The position numbers and the translations under genes are program-made. Source: Cricetomys ansorgei (lineage: Eukaryota > Chordata > Mammalia > Rodentia > Nesomyidae). From it: a stretch of DNA of 64,000 nucleotides. Positions within the stretch are counted from its first letter, which is position 1, and every line of letters starts with the position of its first letter. The notes under the pieces were generated by a model. The model made no database searches, was not told the DNA's origin, and saw only the letters and a program-made list of their open reading frames with translations. The stretch is taken from NCBI GenBank assembly GCA_026225945.1, contig JAMJFZ010000698.1:62001-126000 (forward strand), read 5' to 3'. Below are positions 1 to 10,509 of the stretch, piece by piece.

Positions 1-1013
1 GAATATTTTTATGCATGTTAAATGTGGGGCAACCATTGAGAAGAGGCAGAGGAAGCCAGAGACTCAGAGAGATGACACATTCCCGCTTTGAAAACATGAA
101 CAGCTTCAGACACTGTAATGAAGAATGAAATCTGAAGCCTGAGACAATGCTATTAGATTGGAAAAACATAAACCTTCATGTGTCCCAACCTGTATGGAAA
201 AAATTAGGAAATGTTTCATACAATGGAGGATTTTGAGAGAGGAATGAAAGAGGAGGAAAGACACACATGTTAATATTTTATAGTAACAGAAATATTTTCC
301 TGTAGCCAATTTACTGTGATTTTATATTTGACTTAAGAAACACTTCTATGTAGCCACAGTCACAGTCAATGTGTCCTGTGACCAGAGCCATGAAAATGAG
401 AAGAAATCTTGTTAGAAATGCATTGAGAAAATAGAAAATGTAAAACGTGTCTGAGACGCAAAGATGAGCAGTTAAACAACTTATAAAATAAAAGACAATC
501 TCTAAGACAGGCAGAGATATTTCGACAGCAAATAATTGTTCCCAACTTCCACATCGCACAGCCCTACCCTAAACCAGTGTCATCTAACACAGGCAAACCA
601 GTGAGTCCAGCATCACACCCCACACTCAGGACGAACAGCTTGCAGTGGCATCGCCTCTTTTCCCAGGACTTCATAGAGACTTCTACAACGCCTCCCCAAA
701 CGGGTTAAACTTTGATAAACACCATTCTTATGGCATGAGAAACTTGCAAATCTGTGGCTGTAAACACATGGAAAAGTAAGATCACAAGATTTCACTTACC
801 CCTTTTGGAAACAAATATAAAAAACAATTTTCTTGCATTCATTCTGAAAGAAGAAAAGAAGTGAGGGGGATCATAAAATAAAATAAGAGATTTGAGGTCT
901 GAAGACGGGCTGACATGGTGAAGCATAAGAAGTATGGAAGGTGGAATCCATGCATCACCTCGGTCAGAAAAAATAAGAATTCTGAAACAGGACACATGAG
1001 TCATGAAACTTAC
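1..1013 (-). other. 5' part of intron 1 of V2R gene A
   Basis: Non-coding. By eye about 80% similar to 20,760-21,734 (gene B intron 1) and 42,960-43,988 (gene C intron 1), including a shared GACACATT..CTCTTTGAAAAC region. No exon was found in it. Confidence 0.7.
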
Positions 1014-1240
1014 TGTATGTAAAAGTCCTCGAAAAAGTATGGCTGTTTTTCATCTGGAATTTGTTTGCCTGTATATGAATTATGAATTTGGAAAAATGCA
1101 CCGATCATCAGATCTCCGTCACGATGAAAATCCTCTTTGATCTTAAAATAACACTGGGAGCTGTCATAGGCGTACACAGGACTGGGATAATGCAGGATTC
1201 CGACAATAAAAACCCAAGAAAACACCCTACGGACACTCAT
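1014..1240 (-). CDS. Vmn2r: V2R gene A, first coding exon (gene continues off left edge)
   Basis: Type-2 vomeronasal receptor, class C GPCR; only the signal-peptide exon is in the window. From ATG at 1240 the frame gives a hydrophobic leader (RVFSWVFIVGIL...), a PVYA-type cleavage site, then the start of the ligand-binding domain with CYFKIKEDF and GDLMIGAFF. It ends after 75 codons plus 2 nt at a GT donor (minus-strand GTAAGT just below 1014). The length, 227 bp, and the phase are identical to the first exons of genes B and C. Positions 1-1013 resemble intron 1 of B and C, so exon 2 should lie left of the window. Whether gene A is functional cannot be judged here. A longer open frame upstream of the ATG (to 1387) is not shared as coding sequence by the other units, so the shared ATG was chosen. 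Confidence 0.85.
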
Positions 1241-3439
1241 GTCTGCCAAGCTGTAAGTCTGGGTGACACAGACGCAGAGTTCAGGAGGTGTATGTACACT
1301 TAGCTCATGTGTTTGTGACCATTGTGCTGCCAACTTTGTTAGCGAGGGGGCTGCCATGCTAATCATTCCATTTTTCTGATGCTTCACTCATTGCCCATGA
1401 GACTTCTGGAACTCTTCCTACCCTTGGGCTCTGCATCTGTGGCCCTGTATTCAGGCCAAAAAAAAAAAGCTTAAAAATATGTTTGGAGATCCTTTACCCT
1501 TACGTCAGGTCCTATAATTCCAGCCAGGACAACAGACAGTAAGAGCTCAGGGATGAACTCTTTGGATAATTGGCCACAAATACGATGGCAGAAACGTTTG
1601 ATATGAAGACAGTTGAGGTTGCAGGGCCGTGCCACACCAGAGCACGCCATTCAGATGGAATGTGGAAAGAGAACGAGCCAGAAACCCATGCCAGACCAAG
1701 ACAACCAAACTTATTGGGCCTCATGCTTCCCCAAACCAGAACCATTCCAAAGCAAAACAAACAACAGCGGAGTCTACCTTGCGTAGCGACTGTAGGCGTT
1801 TCTGAGTCACCTGCTATGATACATCCACATATGAAGACCAGTGTTCACACCCAACACAATCAGCTTATTTTTCAGTCGGAGGAAAACAATGGTCCTGCTG
1901 AATTGTTCTGTTCCAAATGTGCCCCTTAATTTACTCGGATAAAACGAGTTTCCTGATGACATTCTGAGCTTTGAGTTTCGGGAACTCTGCTCTACTTGTT
2001 CACTCGTCCTCAGCAAATCATTCAGAAGATTCTTTGCTTCTGACACACAGCTGCATGTGGAGCAGTGGATTTAGCAGCTCCTTTCCCTGTTCTCAGAACA
2101 CGAGGGTATGTGGGAAATCTTTCTCTTTTCTCTATAAAGCATCATAATTTAAAGGCATCTCAATGTGTCTGTCACCGGATGCACTGAATGAAGAGGTGGT
2201 GAGCAGCATTCTATTTCCTAGTCCATAAGAGAAGTTTAGGGCAGTGAAGAGCCTCTGGCTTATGCTGTAGCAATGGCTCAATGTGCGAACCAATAGACAA
2301 GCTCCCAGAGGAAAGATGGAAGAGTGGAGTGAATGAAAACCTATAGAGCCTTCCCATGTCTTGATAAACATTACTGTTTCTTTGTGAGTCATATGCACCA
2401 GAAAACAGACAGAAACATCAAACATAATGGTAAATAAACCAGTTGCCTGTCAGATTTGGAATTCCCTCCCTCCTCTTTGCTTCACATCGAGATCAGAGAA
2501 TTCAAGAGGATCTGAGACCCCTAAAGGAGAAGGAGATGCTATGTGAGTGTCCAGTGGGGAGGACTCCTTATGCACAGCACTGTCTGTGCTTTATCACTGA
2601 GATCCATGTCCCACTTCCTCCATCAAAGCTCTTTACCCTTTCTTAAACATTGTGTTGGTTTCATTTCCTACTTCTTGTTTCTAGTACAATCATTTGTCCA
2701 GGGGTAAAAAGAAAAACAAGCTAAAACATTCCCTCGAATGATGAGCCCTCTGACCTCTGGTCTACAGTCTGTCAGTAAAAAGGGTTATATTTTTCATTTT
2801 CTAATATTTCCTTTTGAGTGCTGGGAGAATCATGGTGGCCTGGCTTGCATTCAGAAAATACCTAGCAGTAGACTGTATATAAAGGGAGATAAATCATTTG
2901 ACCCTGCTTTGCAAAAACTGAGACTTTTGGGAAATATCACACTGCATGGGACGAGCTCAGAGCTCCTGAGAAGTTGATTGACCCAAGACCTAGAATTGCT
3001 CCCCTGACCTAAACACCACCAGGCTCTCACCATCCCTGCATCACCATACTTCAGACAAGGCTTCCAATACCAAAATTGGTTTTTAGCATCCCAAATATTC
3101 TCCAACTCAGTGCATACATGCATCCACAGAGCAAACCTTAAACTGAGTACGTCATGTGACTTTGGAAAATCCTATTACTGTCATGTGAAAATACACAAAA
3201 TTAGAAAAGCACATGAAAATTTAAGTCAATATGCAGCTTTATATGCTGAATTGTTTCATAAATGTAGAGTTAAAATGTGAGGGCAATCTGTGCTGTGATT
3301 TCATCATAGAAGCTACACTTGGTAGGGTTACAAGGACATGAGGAGGCACCTTTGAGACTGACAGCAATGTGTCTCCATGTGTGAGAAACCTGGTGTGTGT
3401 GTCCCATTTTTGAGAAGCCATTGAGAAATTCATAACTAA

Positions 3440-3800
3440 CTCATGTTCTATTGCTCTAAAGAAACACCATAACCACTGAGACTCTTATAAAAGCAAACAG
3501 TTAGTTGGGTCTTGCTTGCAGTTTCAGAGGTTTAGTTCATTATCACCATGGCAGAGAGCATGGTGGCATGCAGGCAGACATGGAGCTGGAAAAGTAACTG
3601 AGAATTCTACGCCCAAATTCGGAGGCAGCAGGGAGAGAAAGACTCTGGGGCTTGAATGGGCTTTTGAAAGCTCAAAGCCCAGCCCCAGTGACACATATCC
3701 TACAATGAAGCCAACCCTTCTAATCCTGTCAAGTAGTGCCAATCCCTGGTAACCAAGCATTAAAATACATGAGCTGATGGAAGCCATTCTCATTCAAACC
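3440..3800 (+). repeat. Common rodent interspersed repeat (family not named)
   Basis: The segment from CATGTTCTATTGCTCTAAAG to about CAAACCACCGCA matches, from memory, a very abundant old rodent dispersed repeat that usually starts TGTTCTATTGCTGTGAAGAG and ends CATTCAAACCACCACA. The paralogous copy is at about 24,139-24,507. RepeatMasker would name it. Confidence 0.55.
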
Positions 3801-3950
3801 ACCGCAAACAGAATGGTTCAAAATATACAAATGAGTATTTCAAAGGTCTGTGTGAAAAAAAACACAGTACAATCTAATGTCATAACGTTTCTCATTTGAA
3901 AATAAACCATTAAATTAGTATAAATGTTTATGTTTTTCAAAACGGGAACG

Positions 3951-4107
3951 TGCTAAGTGGTGGTGGTGCCCACCTTTAATACCAGCCAGCACTCGAGAGG
4001 CAGAGTCAGGTGGATCACTGTGAGTCTGAGGCCAGCATGGTCTACAGCATGAGTTCCAGGACAGCCAGAGTCGCTACAGAGAAGCCCTGTCTAAAAAAAG
4101 GAAAACA
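3951..4107 (+). mobile_element. B1-type SINE
   Basis: B1/Alu-like order: GGTGGTGGTGCCCACCTTTAA, GCACTCGAGAGGCAGAG, GGTGGATCACTGTGAGT, GAGTTCCAGGACAGCCAG, AGAAGCCCTGTCT, then an A-rich tail. It marks the genome as rodent. The same insertion sits at the same place in the next unit (24,649-24,806), so it predates the duplication. Confidence 0.9.
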
Positions 4108-4951
4108 AAATCAACAAAACGAGGGGAAGCACAAAATTACAAAAATACCTTTTAAAAGAAGACATTAACATAAAAAGAAAGAGCAAGACACAGAGATATA
4201 TGTTCACAAATACTCAGTACATTATGATATAAAACCCATAGTCGTTACTTAAAGCACATCTTGCTTGACTGAATATATTGAATTTTTCAAGAAAATGAAC
4301 CTAAAAGTAAATGAAAATAATTGTATTTAACACGTTTATCACCACATATAACAAGAAAACTTCAAGTAAATTTGTTTTATGTTAAAGCAGTTTATCACTT
4401 ATGTAATTATTAACACTGTAATAGAAATATTTATGTTTTATTCAGCTTTTATTTAACATTTCAAACTTATAAGTGTTGCAGACAATATGTGGGAATATTG
4501 AGTGCTGGATAATGAATGCCTTATGCATAAGCACATGATCACATATATATGTAGAGAACATATATCCTGATACACACAGGCGCATGATCACAGTTTGAAA
4601 GCTTGTTTTAATAAACCAGAGCCCTTATGTTATTTTAAAATAAATCCTGCATGCTGCTTCTCTGCCAGCCTTGTTCCTAATATCACACTTTCCCCTTTGC
4701 TCATTGAATACACAACAGTCTGCTCTCTGTTTCTGTACCACATAGAACTTTAGGCACAACTGTCCCCTTTCTCGGCAACTCTCTCTCCTGTATGAGATTC
4801 ATCATCTAATCACACTTGTACACGCCCTTACTATAAACATTAACAGCTAATGTATTACTACAAGAACAGTTATGATGTGGCAGAATTTTCCACAGGATAG
4901 TATTTTTGAGGCAAAAAAATAGGGATGAAGGGCAAGAGGGAGGGATGAGGC

Positions 4952-5131
4952 AGATAGGTATATAGATAGACAAATGATAGATAGATTGATAGATGATAGA
5001 TAGATAGAATATAGATAGATGATAGACAGACAAACAGATAGGTAGATGGTAGATAGACAGATGACAGATAGATAAGTAGGTAGATAGATAGAGAGCTGAT
5101 AGACAGATAGATAGATGATAGAGAGACAGAT

Positions 5132-5180
<49 letters not shown>

Positions 5181-5187
5181 GCAGATA
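4952..5187 (+). repeat. (GATA)n microsatellite, imperfect
   Basis: About 235 bp of GATA units interrupted by GACA, GATT and GGTA variants, ending in a pure run. The open frames across it (repeating Tyr-Leu-Ser-Ile) are repeat artefacts. The paralogous array is at 25,661-25,830. Confidence 0.95.
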
Positions 5188-7559
5188 ATGTAAGAAGAGT
5201 ATACAGGAGCTACAGAGGGCGCCGGGCTTCAACAATGTGGCTAAGGAAGATCCCTAATCCCTGCTGCTTTAGGCTTTCCAGGTGCAGCCAGCTGGGGCTG
5301 AAGTTCCCACATCATTGTTAAATCTCCTCACCTGTGTTCTCTAGGAGGCCAATGAATTCCTGGGGTCCACAGGGTAAAATGTATTGGAACTGAGCCTCTG
5401 GTTATTACAAACGTACAAGGTTAGACATAGGTTTTGTCTTCTCCTGGATATAAAAATTTGCAACAAGCCCATTTAAAAACAATTATGGGACTTTCTTTTG
5501 AGAACCTGGGTTTTATTACTGTAAGTGACTTTTTATCTGAACTAAAGTTCTTCTTTTAATAGATACTCATTGTGGACAGAAAAGGATGTTAGCACAATGC
5601 TGACCTGAACTTTATGTTAAGCCAATCAACTGTTGTCTTCAATGTGTTTCTAAAACAAAAAATGTCTGCAGTGCTAGCACTTGCAATCTCAGTGTTTACT
5701 GTTCACCTTAATAATAAGAAGCTGTGTCTCCATGAATTCATAATCATTCAATATAGGTTTATTTATACCCTGGTTTTATACAAGACAAGTCTCTAAAAAG
5801 TTAAGAGGATGTGAATTTCAGGATAATTTTCTAATTTACATATAATTAGTTAATGAGTGAAGCTGAAGGCCATAGTTAAAATCCTAGAGCTCATACGTTA
5901 AATTCAAATTCTAATTAACACTGGAGTCTTGGTTGTTTGCAATTATAATGCTATTACAGCATTTTCCCCTTTTCTTTTCTAACTTCCAGGATCCGATATG
6001 CCCCGTCTTCGTCTCTTACAAGCCCATGACCTCTTTTGAATTGAGCAGTTAATAATTTATATATTTAAGTACTCTATATCTATTATCAATACCTATTTGA
6101 AATGTAGATATATATGTATGTATTAGGAATCTCTCTATGTATAACTTAGGAATCTCTGTAACTATATATTGCTGTATATAGGAATATTAATCTAGGAATA
6201 TATGGTAATATAGATTCATAAATTATATATAAACACAACCTGCTCAGTGTGTATAGTGTGACTTGTATGTGTGTTTTCAGGGATGGTCATTTGGTCTTAG
6301 ATAACTATTTACATTGTCCTGCCCTTTGGAAGAACTTTTCTTCCTCTGTTAGCATTCTTTCTGACAGTGCTCCTGGTGTGGCTGAGGTCTTATGAGATTT
6401 CCCCATTCACTTTAACACACCTATTGTTGTCCTTGATCAGCACATACTTAGACAGTCATGTTGGTGAGATCTTATAAGGCATTATGATCTACCCTTGACA
6501 TTCCTATAGACACAATCTCACAGCAAACTCCCAGATCCTCAGGCTCTTACTATCTTTTGTCCCATACTTTTTACTGAACTCTGAAACTTAAGTGTGGGAA
6601 TTTTATTGTAAATGGATCCATTGGGACTGGAATCTATAGTTCTTCATTTTGATTGCTTTTGTGGTCTTCTATAATTGCCTGCATTTATTGCATAGAGAAG
6701 TTCCCCTGACAAGGTGTATTGAATAGATATGATTTTATGTGTAAGGATAGATATTAAGAATGTCTAGGGACTATGCTGTCTTAGTAAAGTGGCAGTAAGA
6801 TTCAAGACTTACATACCTCTTGGTTGTTGATTTAGTTTCCAGGTTCTTGAGCAGGAACTATGACCAATTACAGCTAATAACACAATATGGAGAAGCTCCT
6901 AGCCTGTGCTGTAGACATAAGAGCAAAAGAGTCACCCCAGCTAAGAGAAAAGCCACAGGAGCAATGGTCTTAGCATTTTATAAACTCTTGTTTTCATTTA
7001 ATAATAGAATTGGAAAGAATCTCTTTTACTTAATATATTTCATGTCTTTTTATGAAATGCCAATGAATTCTAGATTAACGGGTGATAATAAAATTGCAGA
7101 TTGTAAGCAAATCATGATTTTAAATATGGAGCACATAGCAATGCAAGGAAAAGCAACGAATTGGAGGAAGCATTTAGATTAAAGACGTGTAAATGTGCAG
7201 ATTTAAAGAGCAGTGAGGATGCTCAGCTAGACTTCAGAGAGATGGACATGTGACATATTTCATCACATTGTGGTCAAGGGTTGCATATAGTTATCCTTAG
7301 TCAGTCCTTCTGATTGAAGGATATTTGACATTGCATATTACAACATATCATTATTATGTCTACATTTTAACTTAGGATTCATGTAGCATTTGGTATAAGA
7401 TTATGTTCATAAAAGATTACATTACATTTTTGAAAATCTGATATGCTTTCTATAATCACACAAACACAAATGAAATGTTATACACTGAATTAAAATAGAA
7501 CAACAATCTACATATACACATTTTGAATTTTTTGGCCAAAATAGCTTGAGGACAATAAA

Positions 7560-7850
7560 ATAATTCACTGAAAACACATTATTGTAGAAGTTTATTTTTA
7601 GTTGTATGTAAAATAATGTTCTGCCTTCTTGGTTGAGGGGCTGCGGGATGTCTGATTGGTCATGGTGTGCATGTGCTATCCATAGAACACATGAGGATTC
7701 ATGAATCAATACAAACACCTGAGCTCAGATGCTCATGGTCCACTGCCCAGTATGGCATTTGCCATGACGGTGGTTCCCTGTGCTGAGGTCTGGCTGGGAT
7801 TACATCTATGAAAATGCCTCCTTGTCATCTTTGGTGATCCCACACAACAG
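7560..7850. repeat. LTR-like dispersed repeat, copy 1
   Basis: Shares TAGAAGTTTATTTTTAGTTG, a CTGAGGTCTGGC block and a GAATATGCCTCC-like block with 8800-9110 and 60,400-60,715, in the same order. This defines a dispersed family. On the minus strand it carries AATAAA (TTTATT on plus), as retroviral LTRs often do. The family name is unknown to me. Paralogue at about 28,210-28,480. Confidence 0.5.
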
Positions 7851-8269
7851 ACTAGTACAATAACTGATGCCTGCAATGTGGGGCATGACATCAGGCCAGC
7901 AAATCCAACATGGAGACATGGAAGAAGAAAAACAAACTCCGGACCACTCAGAATCTGTTTTGTTTGGTTTTCTGGAACCCTGTCCAGATAGTGGTGGAGC
8001 TGAGGCAGTGTTGACAAGACACATGTGCTACAGAGATGAGAAATCCATCCCCTAAGGGAACCATCCTGCAGAAAATGTTCCCAGCTGTTTTTCCTGCAAA
8101 CCAGACTCTATCTTAAATCTACAAAGTGTTTCCTCAGATACAGCACACAAGCTATTCTTGACCAGGCTGAGGTTGTATCTTGGGCAGTAAACTGAACTTA
8201 GTAGAGTAAGGGTCACACAAGTGGTGCATTTTTTTGAAGGCATGAAGGGGTCTTTGGAGAGCAGCTGAG

Positions 8270-9110
8270 GCTTGACAGTATGAGAGGCCAGAAGAAGCCA
8301 CTGGTAAAAGTGCAGCCTCAGTACAGTTGAAGGCCCAGATTGAAAGGGTCATGATGAGATGCTGAGGCTTGAAACACAGTAGAGGAGAGCCCATGGGGGG
8401 CTAATGGTGAAGGTGCAGCCCAACTGCAGTATGGGCCTCCATCAGTTTTGGAGATGCCAGTGCCATGCGATAACCGTCAAGGACAGCAGTCCACCTGGAG
8501 TGGAGCTAGCCAGAACCTGGAGTACAAGCAGTGTGTGCTGCACAGGGCAGAGCCAGAGAAGTTACCCAAACTTGTAGAGGATCCCAGAAGATTGTGAATG
8601 AGTTCCAGATAATTGGACATCAATAAGTGTTTTCTGCTTTCCCATGGCAAGTTGAAAAGTTGATACATGTATGGTGTGGTGTGGTCCTGTGCCGCAGCAA
8701 CCCCCATGGTTCCTCTTGTAGGTAGTTTTGCTGGTGTAGAGTTAAACTGTGTTGTAAGAAAGAGAATCTTTGGATTCACTCATACAAATAGGGGAATTGT
8801 TTTAGAAGTTTATTTTTTATTGTGTTTAAAATATTGTTTCTGCATTGCTGGGTCAGGGGCTGCCTAGCCTTGGCATTTTGTAATGGCTGCTGGTGTCGGG
8901 TTTATGTGGAGAATGTTAGATTGCTTATGATCACATGCTATCAGTAGAACACCTGAGGAATTCTGAATCAATAAAAACACCTGAGTCCAGGTGCTCAGGG
9001 TTCTTCTGTCCAGTATGGTGCTGGACAGGATATTGGTTGTCTCTGCCGAGGTCTGGCAGAGATTACATATGTGAATATGCCTCTCTCTTCCTTGCTGAGC
9101 CACCACAGCA
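8270..9110 (-). repeat. LTR-like dispersed repeat, copy 2, downstream of gene B
   Basis: Shares, in order, CCAGAAGATTGTGAATGAGT, a TTGGACATCAATAA block, AGAAGTTTATTTTTTATTGT, GAATTCTGAATCAATAAAAA and CTGCCGAGGTCTGGCAGAGA-like stretches with 60,170-60,715. The paralogue is about 28,880-29,750. It is called LTR-like because of its length, its dispersal and the AATAAA on the minus strand (8809-8814). The outer boundaries are approximate. Confidence 0.45.
8809..8814 (-). promoter_or_regulatory. Candidate poly(A) signal for V2R gene B
   Basis: AATAAA on the minus strand about 730 bp downstream of the gene B stop codon, inside the LTR-like repeat. The corresponding site in gene C is 29,446-29,451. 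Use by the receptor transcript is inference; no downstream element was verified. Confidence 0.25.
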
Positions 9111-9544
9111 GCGTACAACTCAACCTTGATCCAAATGTTAAAGATATGAGATCAGTGTGAGTCTAAGAGAGAATATTCATGACTCTCAACTGAAAATATA
9201 ACATGAATCTTAACAGTCTATATGGGAAAAGAATGTAAATTTTCATCATGAACCAGGTGTTGTGTTAGACATCTTTAAACCAAGAACAGCGGAGGAATTT
9301 GTAATCAGTTCACTATGAGTTCAAAATATACAGCTCTTCAGGTTTCAGAAAAGCCTGGAAACATACAAGTTCTGAACTCAGAAAACACCAGCTGGATTTC
9401 AAGCATGAAAAACTTGGATAGCTCTAGTTCAAGGAGACTCTAATACAAATGGAGGAAGAAATATTAACCCAAAGGATCAAATCCATACAATAAGTGTGTT
9501 ATGCACCTTTAGAATAGAGATAGACAGGACGTTCATCTTTGTAA

Positions 9545-10509
9545 CTAACTGTTAACATAGGGTCTATGCTTTGTTCTGAACTCGGTTTTGAGAGCATTAC
9601 TTATTCTAGGATATGGTCTGTTCCTGATATATTCAAGGGAGTTCCTATCTGGTCTTATCAAGATAATGTAGCACTTAGGGGCAAAAATGAAGCCAAGGAC
9701 AGCTGCACTAGAGGCCAGGATAGAGAAGACTTCCATGGCCACCATGACTTTCCCCTTGGTGCTGTGGTAGACAGGGAGGAAGGTGACCCAGACACAGAAG
9801 AACACCAGCATGCTGAATGACAGGAACTTGGCTTCGTTGAATGTGTCAGGCAGATTCCTGGACAGGAAAGCCATTGTATAACTACCAAGTGCCAAGGAGC
9901 AGAGGTATCCCAGGACACCGTGGAAGGCCAAAGCTGAGCCCTTGTTGCACACAATGATGATGTGGCCATGTTCGGCATGAGCATCTTGGTCAAGGAAGGG
10001 AGGAGAGGTTCCCAGCCAGATTCCACAGAGGACAAGGTGAATCAGAGTACAGATGGGGATGATGAGGTTTGGTGCCTTTGATGTTATCAACCACCTCATT
10101 GCTCTCCTTGGAAAAGTGACCTGGAAGGCAATGACCACAGTGATAGCTTTGGCCAGCACAGTGGCAAGAGCCACGGTGAATGCCACTCCAAAGATGGTCT
10201 GCTGCAGGACACAGGTGGCAGCACTGGGGCGGCCAATGAAGAGCAATGAACAGAGGAAACAAATGCTGAGTGTGATGAGCAGGGTGTAACTGAGGGCTCT
10301 GTTGTTAGCCTTGACAATGGGAGTGTCTCTGTGCTTCACAAACAGTCCAAGAACCATGGCTGTGATGACAGAGAAGCACAGGGCTGTGGCTGTAAGAGAC
10401 ATCCCCAGGGGGTCCTCATGGTCCAGGAAACTCACAGCTTTCTGGAGGCAGTGGTTCTTCTCCGTGTTTGCATAATGACTTTCTGGACACTTCATGCACT
10501 GGTCCACGT
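9545..10509 (-). CDS. Vmn2r: V2R gene B exon 6: seven-transmembrane domain and stop
   Basis: 965 bp after acceptor CTCACCAG; the first two bases complete the Asp codon split with exon 5. It opens with the end of the cysteine-rich region (DQCMKCPESHYAN), then TM1 (PLGMSLTATALCFSVITAMV), the V2R hallmark HRDTPIVKANNRALSY, LLFIGRPSAATCVLQQ, FNEAKFLSFSMLVFF, and the final helix with GFIFAPKCYIILIRPDRNS. It terminates at TAG (9545-9547) after a tail ending RPYVNS, 12 residues longer than gene C. About 4-5% of aligned residues differ from gene C. Open frames on the opposite strand here are shadows. Confidence 0.95.

Larger units (their letters stand above)
1241..9544. other. Intergenic region between V2R gene A 5' end and gene B 3' end
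   Basis: No gene recognised. It is paralogous to 21,962-30,217. Contents in order: 5' flank of gene A (1241 to about 2700); interspersed repeat (about 3440-3800); B1 SINE (3951-4107); AT-rich stretch; GATA array (4952-5187); AT-rich stretch with many TATA runs (about 6050-6240); LTR-like repeats (about 7560-7850 and 8270-9110). From about 2940 rightwards, similarity to the other copy is very high (95-99% in the segments compared by eye). Confidence 0.7.

Noticed and set aside
4870..5235. Frames of repeated Tyr-Leu-Ser-Ile here and at 25,579-25,879; Val-Cys or His-Thr frames over GT/CA runs
   Set aside because: Microsatellite translation artefacts.
6820..7182. 120-codon plus-strand frame, also open at 27,453-27,815
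   Set aside because: The start is TTG, not ATG. Both copies lie in the block that is nearly identical between units, so open status in both is not independent evidence. Nothing recognisable in the translation.
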